DNA from: Symbiodinium natans
Taxonomy: Eukaryota; Sar; Dinophyceae; Suessiales; Symbiodiniaceae
Length of the DNA stretch: 64,000 bases
Assembly (NCBI GenBank): GCA_905221605.1
Contig: CAJNDS010001291.1
Location: 751,171 to 815,170, forward strand
Reading direction: 5' to 3'
Under the pieces are notes generated by a model. That model searched no databases. It saw nothing but the letters and a program-made list of their open reading frames with translations, and had not been told where the DNA came from. A program made the position numbers and the translations under genes. Numbering within the stretch: position 1 is the stretch's first letter; the number at the start of each line of letters is the position of its first letter. Positions 36,735 to 48,788 of the stretch are shown piece by piece.

Positions 36735-38640
36735 GTGGCACTGGCAATGGTCATCATGCCCAACGTAGTCAGTGATGAGTCACAAGACTGTAGGGGCTTG
36801 TCGCGCTCTGGCTTAAACAGGAGCCTCGGGCCTCCAAGTTTAACCCAGCCTTGGGTTTTGTCCACGAAGCTTTTGGGCTTGGTCCTTAAGCTCACATGTA
36901 CCTTGTTGTATGGGGTCAGGCCCACGGTGTTTTCCCCACGATTCCATGCCCCTCCGACTGATTGGAAATAATGAGTGTATCAGGTCCCAAGGGTTTTGTA
37001 TGAATTCGGGGTCTGACTTCTGCCATGTCCACCTAAGGACCTATCATAACGATTATTGTGCACCAAGGGGCCTGTTGCGAGCATGCACCATGGCCTCGGG
37101 CCTCGATGCCTGCGATCTCTTCTCCTAACCTTGAATTTGCAGCATGCCCAGCAAACCCCGGCTGCAGACGAAGCCTGGCCCGGTCTTGATATGGCCTGAG
37201 TAAGGCTTGAGCTGCAGTTGGCACAGGGAGCTCCAGCGGACTCCAGCGGACTCCAGCGGCTCCGGAGCCCTAATAAACCCCTTGGCAAGCCCCGCCCCGC
37301 GTCTTCCTATCCCCTATGGCCCTACTTTTGCAAATGGAGGGAGGCAGGGTCGCGGATGTGCCAATATCCGGCTCCATTTGTGAGTTTGTCTGGTTGGCTG
37401 TGAGTCTCAGGATGGCTGGCAGGACCCTCCACGCATGAAAATCCATTTTCCTTTCTCGACTGTGTGTCGTGACATTGGTCAACCATGTGAGACCCCCTTG
37501 GTCTTGACACGATGGGGATGTCTTCCTCCCCGTCGCCGCACACCGGCGACGGCCGCTCCCCGTGAACTCCGACCATTTCCATCAAACCAAAGACACCGAG
37601 CTCCACGCCTTCGAAGGGTCCACGGCCCGGGAGCACTGCATTGAGCATCACCGCCCACGAGTACACGTCCGACGCACTGCAAGCGTTCGCTGCGTCGTCC
37701 ATGGCCTCAGGCGCCGTGCCCCAGTGCAGACATGCTTCACGGCCTTGGCCTTCTGTGCCTCGCCCGGATGGCCCGGCGAAAGCCTTGGCGGGCTGTGCCA
37801 GCGGGGTTCTTCTTCCAGATGCAATTGGTGGCAATGGTCATCATGCCCAACGTATAGTGAGTGATGAGTCCCAAAACTGTAGGGGGTTGTCGCGCTCTGG
37901 CTTGAACAGGAGCCTCGGGCCGTGCTTCTTGCACCCTTTGTGGTAGAGGGCGCAGCTGCACAGACTGCAAGGGCGTATGCCTGGTGAACAACTGCAAAAA
38001 GCAAAGGCTTATAAAGGCTTTGTTTTGCTCATGCTACGTGCTGAGGAAAGCGGCTCCTGCCACACACATTTCGTAGAGGGAACCCGCGTTGCTGCAGCAG
38101 AATCCGACGCAAACATCCTTTACAAGGAAGGCTACACGTCCACTGTTTCACCCAGCCTTGGGTTTTATCCACGAAGCTTTTGGGCTTGGTCCTCAATCTA
38201 ACATGTGACTTGTTGTATGGGGTCAGGCCCGCGGTATTTTCCCCACGATTCCATGCCCCTCCGACTGATTGGAAACAATAAGTGTATCAGGTCCGAAGGA
38301 TTTTGCATGGGCAAATTCGGGGGTCGGACTCCACCTGGCATGTCCCCTTGTAACGATTCTCGATCGACAGGAGGCACAGAAAGAAAATCCAGAAACTCCT
38401 GCAGACTGGTGGAGAAGTGAAAGGCCTGAAAGGGAAGAGCCAAAGGTCGAAAACCTGGCCCCAGAATCGAAACAGGATGTGGAAGGCCCGGAGCTAAAGT
38501 GGGGGCCTGTTGCGAGCATGCACCATGGCCTCGGGCCTCGATGCCTGCGATCTCTTCTCCTAACCTTGAATTTGCAGCATGCCCGGCAAATTAGGGCTGC
38601 ACACGAAGCCTGGCCCGGTCTTGATATGGCCTGAGTAAGG
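36735..38640. repeat. Diverged direct duplication, about 1.1 kb apart
   Basis: Three blocks occur twice in the same order: AATGGTCATCATGCCCAACG..GGAGCCTCGGGCC (36747 and 37832), CCCAGCCTTGGGTTTT..GTGTATCAGGTCC (36845 and 38151), and GGCCTGTTGCGAGCATGCACC..CAGCATGCCC (37069 and 38505). The last block also relates to the 398-bp array at 34523-35940. The kinase-like exon sits inside, at 37500-37745, and is present once. Confidence 0.75.
37500..37745 (-). CDS. Protein kinase domain exon (activation segment to helix G)
   Basis: Minus-strand residues read WGTAPEAM, then SASDVYSWAVMLNAVLPG, then RGPFEGVEL and finally HGERPSP. This fits kinase subdomains VIII to X: GTxxxxAPE, then the D-V-Y-S-(F/W)-x-V segment of subdomain IX, a PFEG loop, and the GERP motif of tyrosine-kinase-like kinases. 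About 75 codons are covered, against about 260 for a whole domain. The HRDxK and DFG exons should lie at higher coordinates on this strand and were not found, so the gene may be broken by the surrounding duplications or its exons are too short to see. Substrate and partner cannot be inferred. Confidence 0.58.
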
Positions 38641-38671
38641 CTTGAGCTGCAGTTGGCTGCACAGGTGTACG

Positions 38672-39271
38672 ATGGCTGCCGCCACCTGGCGTGTGTTGGG
38701 AGGTCTAGTTGCTGCCCGGTCGGGGGATAATCCGTCAGCCGAGAGCGACCGTCTCTTGCAGAGCCTCTCTGTCGCCTTACATCGTGAAAATGCACGGGCG
38801 GTCCTCCGCCGCCTGCCCGCTGAGGCAGCACAGCCAAGCCCCTTCGCTGAGCCGTTGCATTGGCACCTTCCTGCACTGCCTACCGTTGCTCGGCCTCCGC
38901 TCGGGTCAGTCAAGCCGCTATCATTTCTCCTGCCTTTGTGGGCCTCTGCTTGGGTCAGTCAAGCTGCAGTTTCCTCTTCTCTTTTCGGCCTCCGCTTGGG
39001 TCAGTCAAGCCGCAGCAGCTTCCTCCGTGCACCCTGGCCGTTGCCTTTGGACATCTCCCGCTTTCCTTCTGACTCGGCCTTGTACTGGAAGCCTAGACCC
39101 GAAATCTTGTCAAGGAATGCTTTGGCAGGCCGTCGCCGGTCTGTGGTGCAAAGTTGCAATCGAAGTGTGTGGTTCGAGTGCATGCATGGCAGCAATGTAG
39201 AACGTCGATGCCTCCAACGAGACCGCTCTAGGATTGACTCACTTTTGCGCCGCCCTCAGAAGTACAAGTAG
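38672..39271 (+). CDS. Possible ORF with three 49-bp internal repeats
   Basis: From an ATG at 38672 the frame stays open for about 200 codons. The first 70 residues (Leu/Ala/Arg rich, containing SVALHRENARAVLRRLPAE) look coding. From 38892 a unit TCGGCCTCCGCT(C/T)GGGTCAGTCAAGC recurs at about 49-bp spacing (38892, 38941, 38989) and shifts phase through all three frames, so the downstream part is doubtful. No family is recognised. Confidence 0.25.
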   Translation: MAAATWRVLGGLVAARSGDNPSAESDRLLQSLSVALHRENARAVLRRLPAEAAQPSPFAEPLHWHLPALPTVARPPLGSVKPLSFLLPLWASAWVSQAAVSSSLFGLRLGQSSRSSFLRAPWPLPLDISRFPSDSALYWKPRPEILSRNALAGRRRSVVQSCNRSVWFECMHGSNVERRCLQRDRSRIDSLLRRPQKYK

Positions 39272-42200
39272 GAGTTGGCCTTGCTTGCGCGTCCAGACGT
39301 GACTGCGGAGTTCAACATGTGGTGACCAAGGCAGTCCCCCTCCTGCTTCTCTTGTTGGGGGGTCAGAACAGTATCAGCTCTGCAGAGCGATAAAGCTGAA
39401 AGAACAGCTTCCAACATGAAGAGAGCTCTTGAGCAAGCTGCAAAACACCTTCTCCATAATTCTCCACCTTCACCATGAAGTCCAGAGCGACGGATCTCTT
39501 GCTTGGTACCCCTGTAGACTCGAGGTGATCTGTGGATAAGACCTGGCTAAGGCTCATGCCTGGACGCCTATAAAGACGACGCACTTCAAGCCGTTTGAAC
39601 CTCGCCGAAGCGTGCCTCAGGCTCGAGCGGCCCGAGCTTCGGAGTCCAAGGGCTGCGACTCTGGGACGCGACTCGTTTGGGGAAACTGGGTCACTCTGGG
39701 TACTGTAGAGGACTCTGGCCTGGCAATCTGAATGTCTTAGCCGATAGATGAGAGAGTACGAAGTCCAGGATGCAGTCGACACTGGCGCTTCCTTCATGGG
39801 GTTCCTCAACAACCTGGCAACTGCCGATGCAACGGATACAACGTGCTCTGAGCGGCAGTAAGACACAGTGTGAGCATTGACACCGCACGCCTGTGTAGAT
39901 TGTGCAGTAGGGCCGTCACTACTCAGGGTTGTGAATCTTGCGACAGCTCTGAGCATTCTGAGAACTCTGAGAATTCTGAGAGATCCATACAGATGCCATT
40001 GTGCATGTCGACCTGGGCTTGGCCTGCAAGGAAGCCATGCTAGGGCCAGAGGCGTGGCTGGCACTGTACCAAACGGGACAAACAAAAACGCCGCACCACG
40101 AAGGCTAAGTCGTCCTCTTAGGTGGGCACTTCTATTGGGATCGGCTACCCACCTTGAGCCAGAACTGTATAGGGCCTTTGCACACCGGCAATGTGTTTTC
40201 AACAGTCAGGCTTCAGGCTGGGATTGTGTTTTGTATGGACATGGACGCCGCGACAGCGGCCGCTTGCCCCTTCCGGTTCCGTTCGAAACAAGCCACTTTG
40301 CGACCAACTGGCGCGAGCGTCGCACTTTTGGCGCATGTGCTAAGCCGCGATAGCCTCTGCCTCCAGTGGATGCCTTTGGTCAAGTCCTCACTGCCTCGGA
40401 GCCAACAAATCCCTGCATCCAGAGTCTGCGCACCCGCTTCTGCTTGCCTGAATGAAGCAGGTCAAATCGCCCATTCACCTTGCTGACGCACCTGTGCTTT
40501 GCCGCTTGTTGCAGTGTAAGGTGCAGATGTGCCTGGCGACACCTGCTCGTCGACTTGCAGCCCAAGCTGCTGGTTTTAGATGAATTAGATGAGTGTCACG
40601 GCAGCTCGGCGCTTTCCTGGAGGGCCTGCAAAGTTGCAGGGCTGTCTTGGGCTCAACTCGTGTCCCTTCGCAGCTTAGCCCGTGCACGCACTAGATGCCT
40701 GTCTTGCTGGCCTTTGTGCTTGTCTCGCTCTTTTCGGTTTCTAGTCGAAAAAGCAGCAACGCGGCATTGGAGAAGACGTATGATGTCGAGCCTGCCACTA
40801 TCTGCCACTGCTTCAGGAGATACGGCTTGATGCGGCTTGGCTGCTCGCCTGTCGTGGTAAGCAAGACAGCTGAGGCCACCTCCCACTGCTGGATGCGTGC
40901 ACCTGCTGGCACCCGCTGGAGTATCGTTGGATGGGTAGCCCATAGTACCAGGCTGATTGCGATGGTCATGCCATGCCTAAAGCTTCCCGGATTTTAGGCA
41001 TGGACTTCCAGCCATGGGTTCGGCGCGACTGTCACAAAACATGAAGATTGAGAGTGAGATGCTGGTGCGCGTCGATTCCGTTCAAGCGCTCCAGGCTTGG
41101 AACACCGTGAATATGGCGTCCCGTGCATTGCCGTACGGTCTGGAAAGGGGCACCGACGGACCAAAGCGGATCCTTGCTACATGTGCTTGCGAAGCTCCAC
41201 TTTGATGTGATCAGCTTACAGTGAATTATGTGAATTGTAGAGGAGCGACATGGACAGGAAACAGGGTCGCTGCCTTCGGCTGCCTGCAAATCCATGGCAT
41301 CTCGTGTGCTTTTCAGCATGGTCTTGGCTTTTCGTGCTTAAGGAGCAACAGAGTTTCAGAGCTCTGGTTCGCCGGCGTGTGCGCCACAATACGGTGTCCC
41401 GGTGCCTCTTTGAGCACTCCACCCCGCAGTCTGCGCCAGGGAGCCCGAATAGCCCGGAGCCTCTCACTTTTCCAAAGCTCCTCAGGCAAGCGAGAAAGAG
41501 AGCGGCTCCAGGCTGTTGCTTATTTGGTGCCTCCTCCATGCTCTATACGCTCTGTCACTTGCTAATACACATTGACAGATCCCGACAGCCAAAGCCATGC
41601 CAAAGCCCTTGAAAAGCTGTCCGAATCCAGAACATCTTTGTGGCGGCCTGCCTTAAGACTTGCAACAGCTTCCCATCAGCCTCGCGCCTTCGGCCTCCGC
41701 CTTGGTTTGCGTTTTCTGCGGCGCGCCGCTCAGAGCCAATCGCATCAACCGAATCAACCGCATTCGCGCATTCAACTGTATGGGGCCGCGCACTTGCAGA
41801 GCCTCTGCACCATTCCGCGCGTGGCCGCCTTTGGAGACGCAACGATAGCATAGATGCTGGACATTGCTGGACCACCTGAAGTGCCACGTTGACGTGGGCA
41901 GCTTCCTTGCAGAGCTCTGCACAGCTCACCTCGCTGCGCGCTCTGCGCCCGGTCACCCGCGCTGGCTCTGGTGCCGGCCTCGCTCGCCTTTGCCTCCCTC
42001 GCGTGCCACGGCCTCGCACACTTGACGCAAGAAGAGGGAGCGAACAGGCCTCGTGCGCCTGGTGCCCAGGGGCAGCCACCACGGCCATAGCAATCATAGC
42101 AATCATAGCAATATCACACAGTGGACATGCAGCATTGCATTCGGACCGCCGCCAGAACAGACTAGGGGATGGCTTCGGTTGATTCAGCTTCCCAAACGAC

Positions 42201-44836
42201 CATTGATAAGAGCACGGACAGCATGAGGCTTTTGTGCCAAAGTCGCGGCGGGTTTCTGCGACCTCTACCTGCCGCATCTTGCCGCTCCAAAAAGGCAACT
42301 GTTGGGATCAGCCACAACGGCACTTAGTTCTCTGGTCCCTGTCAATTTTCTGGATGCTGAAAAACTGCAAAGGCTGGCTCCCGTCGGCTTTCTGTCCCAG
42401 CCGCTTCGACACAGATGCACTTGCCACAAGACTCGTGCCATTGCATGCTGGGAGATGTCGTAGTGAGGCCTCGGGCTTTTGTGGATCCCTGAGTGCCCCC
42501 GAAGGCCGCCGCTCCAACAACCGTATGCTGCGAGGTGAGCGCAGTGCGTCGGGATCCGTGAAAATGCCGGCGCGAACTTCTCGGCCGAGTCTCTGGATGC
42601 TTGTGATACTTTAACTGATAGTCTGAAAATCTGCAAGGCTCGCGCATGCTCACACTGCGAACCGCCTGCCTCGCGCAACGCGTAGCTTCCTGCCACGCGA
42701 GCTTGACCGAGTGCTTGAGTCCTCGATCGGGTTTTGCGGATCTGCTGCTGTTCTGCGTGCCTGGAGGAAGGCTCCGCATGTGCAAGCCATACATAGGCTA
42801 GTAGGTTCCGGCTTGGATGCAGAAATGTGCAGATACCTCTGCAGAGATGTTGCCGGCCTCCGGTGCACGATGCCAACCTGGCCTAGTAGGGCCAGCCGCT
42901 CAGCCCACACCCTCCGATCTTCCATGCCTGCGTGGTGTTGCGCGCCACGGGCTGTAGGAGAGGTGCTCGCGTCAATGTGTAGTCCAGTTCAGGGGAGGCT
43001 GGGCTCCGCCGATGTCGCTGGAAGAGCTGCCGTGCGACTCCGATCCAACTCTTCTCGCGCGATGCTGCCTGATGTTTCATGTGACTTCATTACTGCCCTC
43101 TGAGGGCCTTGGGGATGCCAGGTGTGGCATGAGCATCTGCCTGGGACTGGCCCCACAGAGCTTCGACATGGGCAACCAAGAAATGCCTCCACGCCTCGCT
43201 GAAGTGAGAGCTCCCATGAGCTCCTGCTTGTGCCTGTTGATGCGTGACACATGTGACACCAGAGGCGACGCCCGGCTTGGTGCGGGGCAGCTGCTGCACA
43301 TGGACAATACAGACATGTCGATTTGCTGATCATGGGTCTCAGCGTTGGCGACCCGGCCACTCGCCCGGCCGCTGAGCCAAACCGCCCCATCACTGCACTT
43401 CGCTGCCGATGCGGAGGGATGACTGCCACAAGGTTTGTGTGAACTGCATTCCCATGAAGCGCCCGCTTCGTAAGGAAGCGAAATCAGCAGAGCTTTCGAG
43501 GTCTTCCACCAGCGCAGCCACCGCCATCCCAAACGCCCGTGGGAGCCATCACCGCCGGCGTGCGTGACCCGGTGAGCCTCAGAAGCTTCAGCATGTTCAC
43601 CTCTAAATTGCGTACCCAGAGCATCATCTTCCCAGAATTCTCGGGGCTTTGGCAGGGCCAGCGTCGCCGGGAGGTGTTTGAACTAGCCGGTCCCTCGCCA
43701 GCGAGTGCTCCGCGACACCGGCTGAGCTGGGCATGTGCTTTGCCTGCTTTGCAGAAAGCACGCAAATGCTTGCGGAGGTGTGTCACACGCCCTCGCCCCC
43801 GTGTGCCGCTTTCTGTAGCCCATGATATAGGCGCCCGCTGCTTCAGTGGGGGAAAGCTCCAGGTGTGACGCGGGGTGGCTCACGGGCAGTGTGTGTGGCC
43901 ACTTTTGTGCCCTGCGTGCCTCCCGCGTGCGGCTTGCTAAGGCACCCCGGACAGCATCCGCGAAAGCGTCCGCGAAAAAGCGCCCGCGCAAGCACGCCAA
44001 AGCGCGCATGCCGTGGCCTCCGTCCCAGATTTTCAGGTGGACGTTTGCCTTTGCCGTCGCCATCGCTCCCCATTCTATGCTGGCGACCTTGCCCTCGTGC
44101 GTGGGTTTGAGAAGAGCCCCGGCGCCGCTGAAGTGCTCTCTGTGCTTGGGCAGTTGCGCAGATATATCAGGTGTTGCAAGCAGTGCCAGGTGCCAGCTGA
44201 GGGCTCAGGGGAGGTGCCCCCGTGCTCGTCGCAACTTAAGACGAGGATCACGCGGCCTTCTCTGACCAGAATGTGCAGGGCGACCTGGTGCACGTGCTTT
44301 GCTGCCATGGTAGGCAGCCCTTGAATTGATTTCTGCAGCGCATGGGTCAGCACTGACAGGAAAACCGAGTCGCTGTGAGAGAGAGGGAGAGAGAGCTCAC
44401 GCATCCCCCTGTATGCAGTCGAGCCCGCTGCACGGACCCAAGCAGACACACTTGCTGGCACGTTGACGGCGTGAGGCGGCTCAGGTGAATCGCTGAGCAA
44501 GAAGCCCGTGCAGCGCTGGCGCACTTCAACGGGAGCGCAGCGCCTGCTCCCCACGTCGCATGCATTGTGCCCATGGCACAGGCACCGCGGCATCCCAAAC
44601 TTGGTGCGAGCCATCATGGTCGGTGCTCGGCAAGCTGCTGGGCATGTGGCGGCTTGTTGATGAAGTGCCGTCGCTCTGGATCTCGGTGAAGCCAACGACA
44701 AGCCGGCATGAAGAGGCACGACGCGCTAGGCTGTGCCACTTTCCTGTACGAAGCTTGCAGAGCGTGGCTCTCTCCTCAAGCCAAGGAACCTGCGGCCAAG
44801 CTGCGCAAGCAGCTTGGCCAGCGTCCAGGATGTCCA
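39272..44836. other. GC-rich stretch without an assignable gene
   Basis: Many frames of 90-280 codons overlap on both strands, as expected from GC-rich DNA with few stops. The most plausible exons are + 40695-40856, which starts with a signal-peptide-like MPVLLAFVLVSLFSVSS and ends at a GTAAGC donor, and + about 44706-44855, which holds LGCATFLYEACRAWL and AKLRKQLGQ. Neither could be extended. A CAATCATAG triplet repeat lies at 42090-42113. Confidence 0.35.
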
Positions 44837-46590
44837 GACGGCCTCACCAAGGTCCTTCCAAGATGTCATGCTGCTTCATGCCGCGCATCTGGTGCCGGCG
44901 TGAATCGGCATGATGAGGTCATGGCATCGTAAGAAAGTTGCTGTCCGTTCCGGACACCCTTCTCTGCACCACTTGACTGCGCGTGTACCTCGCGTGCCTC
45001 GTGTGCCTCGCTCTAAGTTGCTCAGGAAACCTCGATTTACCGGCCGTCCTCGGAACCAGTGCGTCAACATGGGCCCGGTACATCCCACGAAGCCTTCTGG
45101 CAGGCTCGTCGCCTCGCCAGACAGCTCCTGATTAGTCTGCACGGGGGAACACCACATAGACATCCTAAAGCTGCGTAGTGTAACTTTGCCTGGGACGTCG
45201 CGCTGCCAGCGTTCGCCGCCAGGTTGCCTTGCTTGGTTTTTTGCTGTACCCGCTGCTGCGCCTGCTGTCCCGGTGATGGAGCGAGATGAAGTTGCCCGGT
45301 TTGGGACGGTGTTCCGTCAGCTGGCAGAAGATGGCCGGATTGCATCGCAGACCGTCAACCAGTTCCAGGGCACATAGCATGCCAGTGCTGCGTGCGCCAA
45401 AACCGAAGCCATCCTTCCAGAAGTTGCGTTCGCTCGTACAGTGTGTGGCGATCCACATACTTCCAAAGCCCCTTGCTTTTGAAGATCTTTGACAAATCGA
45501 AGCCTGTGGACTCCTGTGGGCTCGTTTGCATGTGTTGGCCTTCCAGAGAGGAAGGCCAGGGAGGCCAGCGTGCGCTCAGCTGCTCAGTGAGGAGAACGTG
45601 TTCTGGGCACAACAGATGGCCACAAGACGCTTAGAGCTCACGTAGAGACGCCGCTTGTGCACTCCGTGAAGGCCCTCGCCTGAACACATTCGGAGGTCCC
45701 GCGCATCTCGAAGCAATGTCGAATGCCCTTCTCCACCATGCAAAACATGTTCAATGCAGCTTTTGCGGCACAGGTGCTTGTAGATCCGTAGAGCCTGCTA
45801 GCTGAAAAGATCGCCGAAGCCGGCCTACCTGTGCCCGTGCCAGCAGTGCTGAGGCTCGAACGGATCCATGCAGTACCTGCCAGATGAGGGGAGAGCCGGA
45901 GAGCCGATGAGGATGAACAAGCTGAGCACGGTCCTAACAAGCACAAGCGCTGCACGCCCCGAACTTGTCAAACATGGTTGCCTTCGAGACGCATTCAGAA
46001 AGGGAACAAAGGTTTGAGAGGGTCAAGTTCACAGAGTCGCTCTCAACTAGTGTACATGTATACAGGCTGGCCTAGTGGCGTAAAGCGCCAAGAGGGAAAC
46101 TTCTAGAAGAACCCTTCTGCTTGAAGCTTCTTGGGCAGAAGCAGTGAATAGCAGGTTGACGTTGGTTCCATTTGGTTCCCAGGATCACTTTGTCATGGGT
46201 ACTCAGGATGCCACGTGCCACAGGTTCGGGTGGTAGATAGATGCACTTTTGTAGGTTATTGTGAGGTCTGGTTGTGAGGTTCGCATGAAGAATGGGAGAT
46301 TGTGGCGTCCTTTCTCGCTGGGGTCTTGGTTGACTTGACTCCTACCTACGCACCCTCAATGCTACACCCGAAGCTTCAGTCCCTGTTGTTAGCGTCGCTG
46401 GGTAACTCGTGCTGGTCAAGGGTTGGTAAATAAAACCAGGGTTCCCTATGCTATGAACCCTCAAGCACATTGGGCTTGCAAGGCATGGACAGGCACAAGA
46501 ATTTGTGGCAGGCTTGAATTGTACCAACAGGGGACAGTTTGAACACACGGTTCACTAACTGCTCATTTAGCTAGAGTGGGTAGGTTGTAG
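44837..46590. repeat. 1.75-kb dispersed duplication, copy B
   Basis: This is the partner of 24558-26325, same orientation. Unlike copy A it contains about 135 bp at 44985-45120 with a basic plus frame (ARVPRVPRVPRSKLL), which looks like older coding sequence lost from copy A. Its right end lies only about 190 bp upstream of the start codon of the BTB gene, so it may carry part of that gene's upstream region. Confidence 0.85.
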
Positions 46591-46779
46591 AGGAGAAGAA
46601 GTACTGTACTTGAGTGATCTTGAGCGGTGGTGGGGCCACATGCCCTCATTGAAGACGTGGGACTTGCGACCTTGTTTTCCATCCCTGCACTTTGACCCCA
46701 TCCTCGCTTTGTCGGGGTTGGTTAGGGTGTGGCGAAGGCGTGGCTCAGCACAGGGGGTAGTTTCAAGCACCAGGAAGCC

Positions 46780-48505
46780 ATGGAACAAGCATCTCCGAAG
46801 CAGGCAGATGCTAACAAGGAATGGCCAGGAGGATCCGGCAACGCCAGTCGCCTGAACGACATCACTCTGGACTTCGGTGGGGATCCTTAGGCTCCAAAGC
46901 AACTTGCGCCACTGCATGTGATTATGTCCTACATGTGATTATGTCCCACATGCAAAACCTCCGACACCCTGTGAACCCCACCATGCCCTGCCAGACCCAG
47001 AGCCTACGAAAACTCAGGGCTCGACCATGAGCGCCTGCTCGGCTTTGTTGCGGCTTTCTTCCCCCGTCTTCGATCGCATGCTCGAATGCGGCATGAGGGA
47101 GGCGCAAAAGAACATCATCAAGGCAGGGGGCACTTCCTGCACAGCCTTTCGAGTTTCGAGCATCAGACCCATAGGACCAAAGCAATACCAAAGTGCTCTA
47201 TGTGGAAGCCAGCATGAGCTTTTGTGAAGTTAGCTCTTTCGGTGCCGTACAGCAGTGCTCGATCCATGCGCCGCTGCCAAGAAATGCCACTCATTGGTAC
47301 CGGTGGGCATCGGACCATAATATTGCGGGTGGGCTTTGTAAATTGCCGCATTGTCGCTCGCGCATGGACAAGGTCTCGACGGTGCCTTGAGGCTGTCTAG
47401 TTACAGTTTGGAACTTTGCTGAAAGCGAACGCGTCGCTTTCCTTTTCCGGTTGGGGTGGAGGAGAGCAGAGGCTGTTATGGAGCCAATCATGGAGCGCAT
47501 CTCTTGGCATAGGTCGGACAGTAAGTCCTTCACTCAGCAGGTTCTGCTTCCTAGAAGAAACTTGCCTGTCGTCACCTTCTTCTGACGTGCGCAAAAGCAG
47601 GTGGAAGTCGCACAGCTGGAGGACTTCGAGGGTTTCTACAATTTGCTGAGGCTCTGACCAGCCGAACATGTGAGACCAAACCCCCAAAAACACAGAAGTC
47701 CTTTATGGGGTTCAGCATTGATTCATGCGCGGGTGGCTTTTGGTTGTGGCAGTGCCTGTTGCACCAGTCTCAGCAGGCCGGGTGCATGGAACGCGGACAA
47801 GGTGACGGAGGCAAATCTGGATGCCCTTCTCGACATCAGCAACTCGGCTTTGTGCAGTCAGTTTCCTTTTTGTCATGCTTTGTGCGTGGCGTTCAAGCTT
47901 CGTTCGAGAATCTTGATTTGCCTGACGCTTGTGGACAACTCTCCGAAGTGAGGCGACTACTATCAGGCGAGTGCGGCTGCAAGAAAATGCTGGGTTCTCA
48001 TAGAGCCATCCGTCCACAAAGGAGATAGCCGAATTACAGCACAAGGAGGTCGCACTCCGCCTTTTGCTTTCTTGCTTTACTCAAGTACCTGAGCCCAGCA
48101 CAAGAATGTTGGCTCTTTGCCCACAAGTCTGGAGAGACAGGTGGGGTTCCTGAAAGACGCCTGCGAGGACCTCTGTGGTTTAAGCGGCTAATGTGGCGAA
48201 TGGTCTGGGGTGGAGGAATCTGCCCGCTTGGTTTGCAATCAAAAGCTTCCATGCTTTGCCAATTCCTTCTGTGATGTTCTTCGAGTTGGCTCGGTTTGAC
48301 CGTTTGACCTTTGGCTGTCTCCCTCAGCCGAGATGCTGAAACCATCCGAACACATCCGAACAATCCGACGCCTAGAATCACTGAGAATCCAACACCTTAT
48401 GAAAAGGACAAGCTTCTGAGTCTTCCGGTGACTGCGGCACGCCTTCTGCAAGCCCACAAGCATAGTCTCACTCGGCTTCCAGGCTGCACAGCTTCACGTC
48501 TTTAA
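46780..48505 (+). CDS. BTB/POZ-domain protein, six exons, complete, 152 residues
   Basis: Exons 46780-46881, 47018-47122, 47601-47650, 47777-47838, 47953-47993 and 48407-48505 total 459 bases and keep frame throughout, from ATG (GCCATGG context) to TAA. Residues about 25-135 follow the BTB fold: NDITLDFGGG, then LLRLSSPVFDRML, GMREAQKNIIKVEV, LEDFEGFYNLLRPGA, KVTEANLDALLDISDYYQ and a final LPVTAARLLQAHKH helix. BTB domains dimerise or bind cullin-3 and often act as substrate adaptors. This one has no Kelch, MATH or zinc-finger partner, so it is a stand-alone domain. Donors are GA, GC, GC, GC and GT; the first is a GA-AG intron. The next gene starts within about 300 bp on the same strand. Confidence 0.78.
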
Positions 48506-48788
48506 GCATGAGACTTGAGAGAGCTACCATAGTGCCAGCATGTTACGGATTTCGGCAACAAGGTTTTTGGTCAGTTGCCTTTTCTGCAAGCTTTGTGACG
48601 TTTTGCTCAATCTGACTTTGTTTGGATGGCACACCTCTTGGTCAGCAGTGTCTCAAACCTCTTACCCGTCGAGAACCCGACCAAGGCAGTATGCACGGTG
48701 CATTGCGTCACAAGCCAGGGACTGCACGCCAGAGGCAGGGTGTCAATCCAATGGGCTAGAATCCCGCAGTTGCGAAGCCCGAGAAAGC

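Noticed and set aside
39363-40202. 279-codon minus frame with an LRILRVLRMLRAV stretch like a voltage-sensor helix
   Set aside because: The stretch comes from a short CTCAGAATT repeat, a similar pattern appears on the opposite strand, and no flanking membrane segments exist.
41555-44719. Several 150-250 codon minus frames in GC-rich DNA
   Set aside because: GC-rich sequence has few stops; frames overlap on both strands and no motif or splice pattern singles one out.
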